From: Collinsella sp. | Lineage (GTDB): Bacteria; Actinomycetota; Coriobacteriia; Coriobacteriales; Coriobacteriaceae | Length of the DNA stretch: 7,041 nucleotides | Assembly: GCA_019419405.1 (NCBI GenBank) | Contig: DYAA01000081.1 | Location: 1-7,041 of the forward strand | Direction: 5' to 3' | Shown: in pieces, positions 1 through 5,471 of the stretch | Layout of the letters: every line of letters begins with the position of its first letter | Position numbering within the stretch: the first letter of the stretch is position 1 | The notes under the pieces: model-generated | Told to the model about the DNA's origin: nothing | Databases searched by the model: none | The model's input: the letters and a program-made list of their open reading frames with translations, nothing else | Made by a program: the position numbers and the translations under genes

Positions 1-36
1 TTGTCTGAATTTGGCTTAGCAATCATAGGCGGATGA
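1..36 (+). CDS. possible 3' tail of an upstream gene
   Basis: Frame 1 is open from the window edge to a TGA at 34-36 and would encode the ending LSEFGLAIIGG. The other two plus frames close within the first 16 bases. A hairpin starts 5 bases after the stop, which fits the end of a plus-strand gene. Eleven residues are too few to identify anything, so this could equally be intergenic DNA. Confidence 0.2.
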   Translation: MSEFGLAIIGG

Positions 37-41
37 CGCGG

Positions 42-65
42 AAACGGCCCCTCCCGGGGCCGTTT
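42..65 (+). terminator. strong GC-rich stem-loop, possible terminator
   Basis: The arms AAACGGCCCC (42-51) and GGGGCCGTTT (56-65) pair perfectly over 10 bp around the 4-base loop TCCC. A-rich and T-rich ends give a short T run inside the right arm, but no clear T tract follows on either strand. It probably ends a transcript entering from the left. It could also act on the minus strand behind the integrase remnant. Confidence 0.5.
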
Positions 66-160
66 CAGTTCCAGATCGTTGTTTTCGCCCGCTGAGCTGG
101 GCCTATGCCGGAATCTCTCCCACAGAAACCACCGAAGAGCCCGGTTTTTCAGTGACATGG

Positions 161-574
161 TTACGTTCCCATCCTTTCAAAGTCCAGTTTGTCCGCCATC
201 TCCGTCTGCCTTGTAGGAAACAGATGGGCGTAGCGGTAGGTGATATCGATACTCTCATGCCCCACCCGGTCAGCGATTGCCAGGGCGGTGAAGCCCATAT
301 CAATCAGCAGGGAAATGTGTGAATGTCGGAGGTCGTGAATTCTGATCCGCTTCACTCCCGCCGCTTTCGCACCTCTGTCCATTTCATGGTGGAGATAGTG
401 CTTGCTGACAGGGAAAATCCGTTCATTTGCCCCGGTGCTGTAAAACATCTTTAAGTAGTCCTCCATCTCTCCACAGAGGAATTTGGGCATCTTAATGACA
501 CGGTTGCTCTTTTTCGTCTTAGGAGTGGTAATCACGTCCTTGCCCTTGAGCCGCTGATAGGATTTGCTGATGGA
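161..574 (-). pseudogene. tyrosine recombinase (integrase), C-terminal fragment
   Basis: This is the C-terminal catalytic half of a phage/ICE-type tyrosine recombinase, which cuts and rejoins att sites to insert or excise an element. Recognisable protein starts near ISKSYQRLKGKDV (about 571) and runs to the TAA at 161-163. Visible active-site parts are the Lys-bearing hairpin TTPKTKKSNR, the HDLRH box (His and Arg, about 326-337), the GHES histidine (about 257-259) and the nucleophile Tyr in RYAHLF (about 230-232). The core-binding domain and the first catalytic Arg (box I) are missing, so the product should be inactive. In frame, the reading continues through antisense of the neighbouring regulator to about 634; that part is not integrase. 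Base composition is lower in GC than the host genes, which suggests horizontal origin. In intact elements this 3' end usually lies near an att site, here the 66-160 side, but no att core can be defined from one sequence. Confidence 0.88.
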
Positions 575-863
575 CAAGCCCGAGCTGCTCGAGTCCATCG
601 CCGCAGCGCTCGGCGTGTCCGTCAACGCCCTCAAGGATTACGGCGTCGAGACCGCGGGCGACCTCATGTCGCTGCTCGTGCGGCTCGAGGACTCATTCGG
701 CATCGTGCCCGCAGCCGACGGCACGGGCCTCTCCCTGAACCCCAAGGCGCCGCACGCGCCCAAAGCCGCGATGGCGATCGAGTTGTGGGCAGAGAAGCGC
801 GCACGGCTCGAGAACGGCGAGATCGACGCCGACGAGTACGAGGACTGGAAAGCCTTGCTGTAA
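570..863 (+). pseudogene. XRE-type regulator, C-terminal fragment
   Basis: From about 570 the plus strand encodes MDKPELLESIAAALGVSV and then an acidic tail ending DEYEDWKALL, with TAA at 861-863. The ELLESIAAALGVSVNAL stretch resembles the last helices of an XRE/Cro helix-turn-helix domain. The remainder resembles the C-terminal extension of small HTH regulators common in Coriobacteriia, by recall only. The first helices, including the DNA-recognition helix, are absent because the reading frame runs into the integrase remnant. GC content is host-like. A chance AGGA at 559-562 lies 7 bases before the ATG at 570, so a 97-residue fragment might still be translated, but it should not bind DNA as a normal XRE protein. 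It may instead be a short intact gene of unknown type; a truncated regulator is more likely. Confidence 0.6.
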
Positions 864-950
864 CGGCTCCCCGCATTTCGCAATCAACGCAACCGAATCA
901 GGACGCCAGGCTAGGCGGTGAGCTCCGCTCGCTCCTGCGTAAGCTGAGTT

Positions 951-1000
951 TTTACTCCCCATTGCATGCAAAGGCATTTCAAGCGTAAATGGGGAGTAAA
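951..1000. repeat. 13-bp perfect inverted repeat with 24-base loop
   Basis: TTTACTCCCCATT (951-963) is the exact reverse complement of AATGGGGAGTAAA (988-1000). The loop contains a 10-bp palindrome, TTGCATGCAA (962-971), which overlaps the left arm by two bases. No T run follows, so it is not a standard terminator, although it lies about 90 bases past the regulator-remnant stop. The right arm can also pair with the identical downstream copy at 1088-1100. Confidence 0.75.
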
Positions 1001-1323
1001 TGACGCGGTGGCTTACATGGCGGCACACGGCAGTACACTGCGGCATTTCCCCTGATTACTCCCGTTTTCATTGAGGCGGCGAGATTCTTTACTCCCCATT
1101 AACCACCTGGGGAAACGCCGTACGGAGACCGTAAAAACGCCCGTTGAGTTCGATTTGAGTTTCACGGGCCCCGAAACGGCCTCGTTTCGTTCTCGGGGAC
1201 AAAAATCGCGCGTCTACTCATTCGGGATAAATCTTTACTCCCGTTCCTCCGAATACCGCCCCGTGCCTTGTCGTCTTGAAATACGGGGAGTAAATCGCGA
1301 AATCGCAGGTGAAAGGGAGTAAA
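951..1323. repeat. array of seven TTTACTCCC-type repeats in both orientations
   Basis: The core TTACTCCC occurs at 952-959 (+), 992-999 (-, as GGGAGTAA), 1056-1063 (+), 1089-1096 (+), 1235-1242 (+), 1286-1293 (-) and 1315-1322 (-). Three copies share the exact 13-mer TTTACTCCCCATT: 951-963 (+), 988-1000 (-) and 1088-1100 (+). Two others share TTACTCCCGTT (1056-1066 and 1235-1245). A degenerate eighth copy, TTTACTCACC, is at 1378-1387. An 8-mer is expected about 0.01 times in this length counting both strands, so the clustering is not chance. Spacing is irregular (roughly 30 to 140 bases) and orientation is mixed. Possible roles are binding sites for a regulator, stem-loops in a transcript, or a family of dispersed intergenic repeats; the sequence does not decide. 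Confidence 0.85.
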
Positions 1324-1329
1324 ACGGCA

Positions 1330-1365
1330 AAGAAAAAGCCTCCGTCCCAACGCGGGAACGGAGGC
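1330..1365 (-). terminator. rho-independent terminator of guaA
   Basis: Read on the minus strand, arms GCCTCCGT (1365-1358) and ACGGAGGC (1345-1338) pair over 8 bp. A further 3 bp GGG/CCC extends the stem past a one-base bulge, leaving a 5-base loop. The stem is followed by a T-rich tract, CTTTTTCTTT (about 1337-1330). It lies about 115 bases beyond the guaA stop, in the right orientation to end that transcript. Confidence 0.8.
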
Positions 1366-1480
1366 CAGATTACCGTATTTACTCACCGCCGTCGCTGGCG
1401 GCTTTGCCATGACTCTCGTACGAAACGAAACTCAGCGGCACAGTGCGGCACTCAAAAGTGCAGGTCAGAACCCTATCAGC

Positions 1481-3079
1481 CTACTCCCACTCGATGGTCG
1501 CAGGCGGCTTGGACGTAATGTCGTAGCACACGCGGTTGGCACCGGGAACCTCGGCCACGATGCGGCCCGAGATGCGGGCCAGGACGTCGTAGGGCAGCTT
1601 GGCCCAGTCGGCAGTCATGGCGTCGCTGGACTCCACGGCGCGCAAGATGATCGGGCGCTGATAGGTGCGCTCGTCGCCCATAACGCCAACGGACTTGATG
1701 TCGGGCAGGACCGCAAAATACTGCCAGCAGCTGTGCTCGGAGTTGCGCTCGCCGGTCTGCTCAAACAGACGCTGGTTATAGGCGTCGAGCTCCTCGCGCA
1801 CGATGGCGTCGGCATTCTTGAGAATCTCGAGCTTCTCCTTGTCGACCGCACCGATGATGCGGATGGCCAGGCCCGGGCCCGGGAAGGGCTGACGGAACAC
1901 GATGTGACCCGGCAGGCCCAGCGCCAGGCCAAGCGCGCGGACCTCGTCCTTAAAGAAGTGATCGAGCGGCTCGATAAGGTCGAAGTGCACGCCCTCGGGA
2001 AACGGAATCAGGTTGTGGTGGCTCTTGATGGTGGCCGTCTTGCCGCCCGTCTTGCGAGCGCCGGACTCGATGATGTCGGGGTAGATGGTGCCCTGAGCCA
2101 GGTACTTGACCGGCTTGCCATCGGTCTCGAGCTGCTGCGCCACGGTGAAGAACTCTTTCCAGAACTGCGTACCGATGATGCGGCGCTTCTCCTCGGGCTC
2201 GGTCACGCCGGCCAGAAGCTCGGCATAACGGTCCTCGGCGTGGACGTGGATAAAGTCGACGTCGAACTGCTTGGTGAAGACCTCCTCCACCTGCTCGGGC
2301 TCGCCCTTGCGCAGCAGGCCGTGGTTGATGAACACACAGGTCATCTGCTTGCCCACGGCGCGAGCGCCCAGCGCAGCCACGACGGAGGAGTCGACGCCAC
2401 CGGACAGGGCCAGAATCACGCGGTCGTCGCCGACCTTCTCGCGGAACTCGGCCGTCATGGTCTCGACCAGGTTGTCCATGCTCCAGTTGGGCTCCAGGCC
2501 GCAGATCTCAAACAGGAAGTTGCTCAACAGCTGCTGACCGTACTCGGAATGCTTGACCTCGGGGTGGAACTGCGTGGTGAAGATTTTGCGCTCGACGCAC
2601 TCCATGGCGGCAACCGGGCACACGTCGGTGCTGGCGGTAACGGTAAAGCCCTCGGGCACCTCGGACACGGCGTCGCGGTGGCTCATCCACACGGTCTGCT
2701 CCATGGGCGTGGAGTTAAAGAGCTTGGCGCCGGCAGTGCGCGTAATAGTGGCGCGGCCGTACTCGCCCACCTCGGAGTGACCGACCTTGCCGCCGAGCGT
2801 CACGGCCGTGATCTGATGGCCGTAGCAAAAGCCCAGGACGGGAAGGCCCAGGTCAAAGATGGCGGGGTCGATGGACGGAGCGTCCTCGGCATACACAGAA
2901 GCCGGGCCGCCGGAAAGGATGAGCGCAGAGGCGTTCATCTCGCGAATCTCGTCGGCCGAGATGTCGCAGGGGACAATCTCGGAATACACGTTGAGGTCGC
3001 GGACGCGACGGGCAATGAGCTGACCGTACTGCGCACCAAAGTCGAGTACGAGGACCTTTGCGGAAGCCTTTTGATCCAT
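1481..3079 (-). CDS. guaA: GMP synthase (glutamine-hydrolysing)
   Basis: GuaA makes GMP from XMP, ATP and glutamine in the cytoplasm, the last step of guanine nucleotide synthesis. The 532-residue product has the usual length. Residues 8-190 form the class I glutamine amidotransferase, with nucleophile Cys85 in GFCYGHQ and the partners His172 and Glu174 in FHPEVKH. The ATP pyrophosphatase domain follows, with the PP-loop SGGVDS at 226-231. The C-terminal dimerisation domain contains QPFPGPGLAIRI (397-408) and the conserved ending KPPATIEWE. All key residues are present, so the enzyme should be active. The ATG at 3077-3079 is chosen because AGGAGG (3092-3087) lies 7 bases upstream and the protein then begins MDQKASAKVLVLDFG; an in-frame start 12 codons earlier adds an unconserved proline-rich leader. 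It is transcribed away from the asparaginase gene and ends at the hairpin at 1330-1365. Confidence 0.98.
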   Translation of the reverse strand: MDQKASAKVLVLDFGAQYGQLIARRVRDLNVYSEIVPCDISADEIREMNASALILSGGPASVYAEDAPSIDPAIFDLGLPVLGFCYGHQITAVTLGGKVGHSEVGEYGRATITRTAGAKLFNSTPMEQTVWMSHRDAVSEVPEGFTVTASTDVCPVAAMECVERKIFTTQFHPEVKHSEYGQQLLSNFLFEICGLEPNWSMDNLVETMTAEFREKVGDDRVILALSGGVDSSVVAALGARAVGKQMTCVFINHGLLRKGEPEQVEEVFTKQFDVDFIHVHAEDRYAELLAGVTEPEEKRRIIGTQFWKEFFTVAQQLETDGKPVKYLAQGTIYPDIIESGARKTGGKTATIKSHHNLIPFPEGVHFDLIEPLDHFFKDEVRALGLALGLPGHIVFRQPFPGPGLAIRIIGAVDKEKLEILKNADAIVREELDAYNQRLFEQTGERNSEHSCWQYFAVLPDIKSVGVMGDERTYQRPIILRAVESSDAMTADWAKLPYDVLARISGRIVAEVPGANRVCYDITSKPPATIEWE

Positions 3080-3086
3080 GGTTTCC

Positions 3087-3092
3087 CCTCCT
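3087..3092 (-). promoter_or_regulatory. ribosome binding site of guaA
   Basis: AGGAGG on the minus strand, 7 bases before the ATG at 3079. It is a full-consensus site and fixes the shorter start over the in-frame GTG-type start at 3115. Confidence 0.85.
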
Positions 3093-3153
3093 GTTGGCGG
3101 GGAGCCGGTGCCCACCCGCGTGAATGAACGAAAATAACTTTCATAGTGTACAC

Positions 3154-3159
3154 GTTATA
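3154..3159 (-). promoter_or_regulatory. candidate -10 element of guaA
   Basis: TATAAC on the minus strand matches the -10 consensus at 5 of 6 bases and would give a leader of about 65-70 bases. No good -35 is seen at the proper distance. The 8-bp palindrome GTGTACAC (3146-3153) falls at the predicted transcription start. I see no sequence that clearly matches a purine riboswitch in the leader. Confidence 0.35.
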
Positions 3160-3229
3160 TGGGGTTTCTCGTCCCTCGCAGCCATCAGCGCACGGCAAAC
3201 GCACGACCTGGGCCCTTATTTGACGGCAA

Positions 3230-3298
3230 TTGAAGTGTTACTAAACGTTACAGATGATGTATTACGTTTGAACATTGGACGCCCTGTGCCACAATACT
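3230..3298 (+). promoter_or_regulatory. candidate promoter region of the asparaginase gene
   Basis: Two weak possibilities exist. TTGAAG (3230-3235) with a 17-base spacer to GATGAT (3253-3258) matches the consensus at 4 of 6 in both boxes. TTGAAC (3268-3273) with a long 19-base spacer to AATACT (3293-3298) is the other. Inverted arms AAACGT (3243-3248) and ACGTTT (3264-3269) flank the first -10 and overlap the second -35, and could be an operator. None of this is strong. Confidence 0.3.
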
Positions 3299-3346
3299 GC
3301 GGAACGACTCCGCCTCTGCGGCGGCAAATACGATAGGAATACCAGC

Positions 3347-4360
3347 ATGAAGCGCATCCTTCTCATCGCCACGGGCGGCACCATCGCATCGACCGAGGAC
3401 GGCAACGGCCTCTCCCCCGCCCTGACCGGTGAGGAACTCGCCCAGAGCGTCCCCGAGATCTCGGGCCTCTGCGAGCTCGACGTGGTGCAGCCCATGAACA
3501 TCGACAGCACCAATATGCGCCCCAGTGACTGGATGCGTATCCGCGACGTCATCGTCGAGGGTTATGCCGACCACGACGGCTTCGTGATTCTGCACGGCAC
3601 CGACACCATGAGCTACACCGCGGCGGCGCTTTCCTACCTGATTCAGGACAGCCCCAAGCCCATCGTACTCACCGGCTCGCAAAAGCCCATGGGCAATCCC
3701 TTTACCGACGCCAAGCTCAACCTGTACCAGAGCCTGCTTTATGCGCTCGACGAGCACTCGCACGACGTCTCGATCGTGTTTGGCGGCGTAGCCATTGCCG
3801 GCACGCGCGCCCGCAAACAGCGCACCATGAGCTTTAACGCGTTCATTAGCGTCAACTATCCGCCTATCGCCTATATCCGCAACGACCGCATCGTGCGCAA
3901 CGGGCTTCACGGCACGCATCAGGGCGAAAACCCGGTGCGTTTCTACGACAGCATCGACCCGCGCGTATTTGTCCTTAAGCTAACTCCTGGCGTGAACCCG
4001 GGTATCCTGGACGCCCTTGCCGACAGCTACGATGCTGTAATCCTGGAGACCTTTGGCATTGGCGGTATCCCCGAGTTTGGCGAGTCGGGCGAGTCGTTCC
4101 AAGAGGCGATTTTCCGCTGGGTCGATTCGGGCCGCACCGTCGTTATGACCACGCAGGTCCCCGAAGAGGGCCTCGATCTGGGCGTTTACGAGGTCGGCCG
4201 TGCTTACGCCGATCATCCGGGCATTCTGCGCGGCGACGATATGACAACCGAGACGCTCGTGGCCAAAACCATGTGGGCACTCGGCCAGTCACGTGATGCC
4301 GCCGAGATCCAGCGCCTGTTCTACAGCCAAGTCAACCACGACCGAATCCCGATGACCTAA
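3347..4360 (+). CDS. ansA: type I L-asparaginase
   Basis: This enzyme hydrolyses L-asparagine to aspartate and ammonia. The 337-residue product begins MKRILLIATGGTIAS with no signal peptide, which fits the cytoplasmic type I family rather than the secreted type II enzymes. Catalytic Thr12 lies in ATGGTIAS and the second threonine, Thr85, lies in HGTDTM (83-88) beside Asp86. Lys157 in ARKQRT is at the spacing expected for the family's catalytic lysine. Ser54/Thr55 in NIDSTNM probably contact the substrate, and LTGSQKPMG (108-116) is a further family motif. All are intact. The ATG at 3347 is preceded by AGGAA (3335-3339) with 7 bases between; the longer open frame from 3275 would add 24 unconserved residues. 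It diverges from guaA and converges on the small regulator gene, with 22 bases between their stops. No terminator is obvious there. Confidence 0.94.
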   Translation: MKRILLIATGGTIASTEDGNGLSPALTGEELAQSVPEISGLCELDVVQPMNIDSTNMRPSDWMRIRDVIVEGYADHDGFVILHGTDTMSYTAAALSYLIQDSPKPIVLTGSQKPMGNPFTDAKLNLYQSLLYALDEHSHDVSIVFGGVAIAGTRARKQRTMSFNAFISVNYPPIAYIRNDRIVRNGLHGTHQGENPVRFYDSIDPRVFVLKLTPGVNPGILDALADSYDAVILETFGIGGIPEFGESGESFQEAIFRWVDSGRTVVMTTQVPEEGLDLGVYEVGRAYADHPGILRGDDMTTETLVAKTMWALGQSRDAAEIQRLFYSQVNHDRIPMT

Positions 4361-4382
4361 TTCAGTTGTCGACGGGTATCCC

Positions 4383-4601
4383 CTATTCGATCCCCTCGAG
4401 AAGCTCTGACACCGTCATGCCGAGTGCGGGCGCGATCTTAAATAGAACCTTGAGCGTGAAATTTGCCGTTCCATCTTCGATTCGGTCGAGGTAGGGTCGG
4501 CTGATTCCTGTCGCCACACAAAAATCAACCTTGGAGATACCAAGGTCTCTGCGTGTCTCTTCGACCCGCCTGCCAAGAATCTGTTTCGCACGTTCGTCCA
4601 T
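4383..4601 (-). CDS. small XRE-family transcriptional regulator
   Basis: The 72-residue protein is almost entirely one XRE/Cro helix-turn-helix domain, the type that binds palindromic operators as a dimer. A basic first helix (RRVEETRRDLG, 11-21) is followed by the HTH, with SKVDFCVATGISRPYLDRIE (23-42) holding the scaffold and recognition helices, then LFKIAPALGMTVSELLEG (53-70). There is no ligand-binding, peptidase or membrane domain. ATG at 4601 is the only possible start in this frame: no ATG, GTG or TTG occurs before an upstream stop inside the palindrome. No good ribosome binding site precedes it, so translation may be weak. The gene diverges from the 129-residue gene at 4678, and the 24-bp palindrome between them is the likely operator, which suggests autoregulation and control of the neighbour. 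It could be a plain repressor or an antitoxin-like protein. Confidence 0.88.
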   Translation of the reverse strand: MDERAKQILGRRVEETRRDLGISKVDFCVATGISRPYLDRIEDGTANFTLKVLFKIAPALGMTVSELLEGIE

Positions 4602-4630
4602 GCAGCCGAGTTTGAAATGGAGCCGAACAT

Positions 4631-4654
4631 AAACGTAAACTATAGTTTACGTTT
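4631..4654. promoter_or_regulatory. perfect 24-bp palindrome, probable operator of the divergent pair
   Basis: AAACGTAAACTA (4631-4642) is followed directly by its exact reverse complement (4643-4654). It lies between the divergent XRE gene (start 4601) and the 129-residue gene (start 4678). It contains -10-like elements for both directions: TAAACT at 4636-4641, 18 bases after TTGAAA (4612-4617), suits the plus-strand gene. A dimeric XRE protein bound here would cover both promoters. The identity of the binding protein is inferred from position. Confidence 0.75.
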
Positions 4655-4677
4655 TCCCGAATACACAGGAGTTTTCT

Positions 4678-5067
4678 ATGTCGGGTTCTTCGGTCCGCAC
4701 GTACCCAGCCACGCTTCGCACAAACAGCGCACCGCCCAAGCTTGTCGTCGTTGAAGCCGAATGCCTTTCGCCCGATGAGCGCACAGCATTTGCATTGCTA
4801 TCAAGTCGCGTCGCCGCCGTTCTGATCCCTTGCCCGGCGCAAGGTGAACTTGCCATCCAATGCCAAACGCACAGCTGCCCGCTCAATCAGGCTGCCGTAA
4901 TCGCAACCAGCCAACGCGGCCTGCCGCTCCTTTTAGAAGCCAGTATCGCACTCGCCCTCCGCGGCTCCGGATACGAAAACGAGACCGCCGCCGACATGGT
5001 CTTTAAACCACGATCGAGCGGCGGCCTCGCAGCAGCCATTGAATATATGTGCAGGCTCGTTGCCTAA
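4678..5067 (+). CDS. unrecognised 129-residue protein, divergent from XRE regulator
   Basis: I do not recognise a family. The gene is credible: AGGAG (4667-4671) lies 6 bases before the ATG, base composition is host-like, and a promoter and palindromic operator lie upstream. After a Ser/Thr/Pro-rich start (1-20), hydrophobic strand-like segments alternate with helices: KLVVVEAECL (21-30), AAVLIPCPAQG (46-56), then AAVIATSQRGLPLLLEASIA (72-91). The end, GGLAAAIEYMCRLVA, looks helical. There is no signal peptide or clear membrane segment. Five cysteines occur (29, 52, 62, 67, 125) without a standard metal motif, although C62-x4-C67 is close. An alpha/beta fold is possible, but that is a guess. 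It ends 9 bases from the convergent DUF1648 gene. The neighbouring XRE protein probably represses it. Divergent layout argues against a classical toxin-antitoxin operon but does not exclude a regulated effector. Confidence 0.65.
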   Translation: MSGSSVRTYPATLRTNSAPPKLVVVEAECLSPDERTAFALLSSRVAAVLIPCPAQGELAIQCQTHSCPLNQAAVIATSQRGLPLLLEASIALALRGSGYENETAADMVFKPRSSGGLAAAIEYMCRLVA

Positions 5068-5076
5068 AAGGACAAG

Positions 5077-5460
5077 CTAGAAACCAAGGCCAAAGCCCGT
5101 TCCGGTAATCGCCGAGTACATAAAGTAAACGTTGATTACGTTGAGGAACACACCCGTGATGCAACCGTTGCGCAGGTAGCGCTCGCACACGATGCGCGCC
5201 ATGGCGGCGGAGTCATCATTGTTTTTAGCCTGGCGTCCCGCCGTAAAGTACGTCGCCACGCTCAGCAGCAGGTTGAGCACCGGCAGTGCCAGCAACTCGT
5301 AGCTCTTGCCCCAGCGCGTCGCCTCGCCGGCGGCATTAAACTTTGTTGCCACCTCGGGACCAATGTTGGGGATAACGCACGCTGCGACCACCAGCGGAAT
5401 CACCGCAAGCACGAGCAGTGCAATACCCATGTAGCCAGCTTTTTTGCCATATTTAAACAT
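5077..5460 (-). CDS. DUF1648-domain membrane protein (SdpI N-terminal-like)
   Basis: A 127-residue integral membrane protein with three predicted helices at about 11-30, 53-73 and 101-119. Between helices 1 and 2 lies the DUF1648 signature, PEVATKFNAAGEATRWG (35-51), matching the family pattern of an aromatic-Asn-x-x-Gly-Glu loop followed by Trp-Gly. DUF1648 forms the N-terminal part of SdpI-type immunity proteins, but the SdpI C-terminal membrane domain is absent, so an immunity role cannot be assumed. Many stand-alone DUF1648 proteins have no known function. The ATG at 5460 is preceded by AAGGA (5473-5469) with 8 bases between, and this site overlaps the ychF stop codon. Only 11 bases separate the genes, so it is probably the last gene of a ychF transcript and translationally linked to it. 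A hydrophilic, charged stretch (75-95) separates helices 2 and 3. Confidence 0.8.
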   Translation of the reverse strand: MFKYGKKAGYMGIALLVLAVIPLVVAACVIPNIGPEVATKFNAAGEATRWGKSYELLALPVLNLLLSVATYFTAGRQAKNNDDSAAMARIVCERYLRNGCITGVFLNVINVYFMYSAITGTGFGLGF

Positions 5461-5471
5461 ATGCGTCGTCC

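Larger units (their letters stand above)
864..1329. other. non-coding stretch carrying a repeat array
   Basis: No convincing gene lies between the regulator remnant and the guaA terminator. Open frames here (plus 1071-1322, minus 1162-1410) lack ribosome binding sites and recognisable protein features. Bases 864-950 show nothing notable. From 951 on, the region is dominated by TTACTCCC-type repeats, listed separately. A near-palindrome, GCAGT-AC-ACTGC, sits at 1030-1041. Confidence 0.6.

Noticed and set aside
951..1323. CRISPR array
   Set aside because: Repeats are only 8-13 bases, in both orientations, with irregular spacing, and there are no cas genes.
1071..1410. Small genes in the repeat region (plus 1071-1322, minus 1162-1410)
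   Set aside because: No ribosome binding site and no credible protein features. The repeats fall in both orientations and different frames, which fits non-coding DNA.
1482..1488. Further TACTCCC repeat copy at the end of guaA
   Set aside because: It is the complement of the conserved GuaA ending (Glu-Trp-Glu-stop), so coding constraint explains it.
1409..3127. 572-codon plus-strand open frame across guaA
   Set aside because: It is antisense to guaA, rich in Ala, Gly, His, Leu and Val as expected for the complement of GC-rich coding DNA, and has no domain features. guaA on the minus strand explains the region completely.
3248..3919. 223-codon minus-strand open frame
   Set aside because: It is antisense to the asparaginase gene, has low-complexity composition, no recognisable domain and no ribosome binding site.
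4383..5067. Classical type II toxin-antitoxin operon
   Set aside because: The genes are divergent rather than co-transcribed, and the 129-residue product resembles no toxin family I recognise.
5068..5076. Terminator between the convergent 129-residue and DUF1648 genes
   Set aside because: Only 9 bases lie between the stops, and no hairpin with a T tract is visible there or just inside either gene.
5077..5460. Complete SdpI bacteriocin-immunity protein
   Set aside because: Only the DUF1648 portion is present, the SdpI membrane domain is missing, and no bacteriocin gene is nearby.
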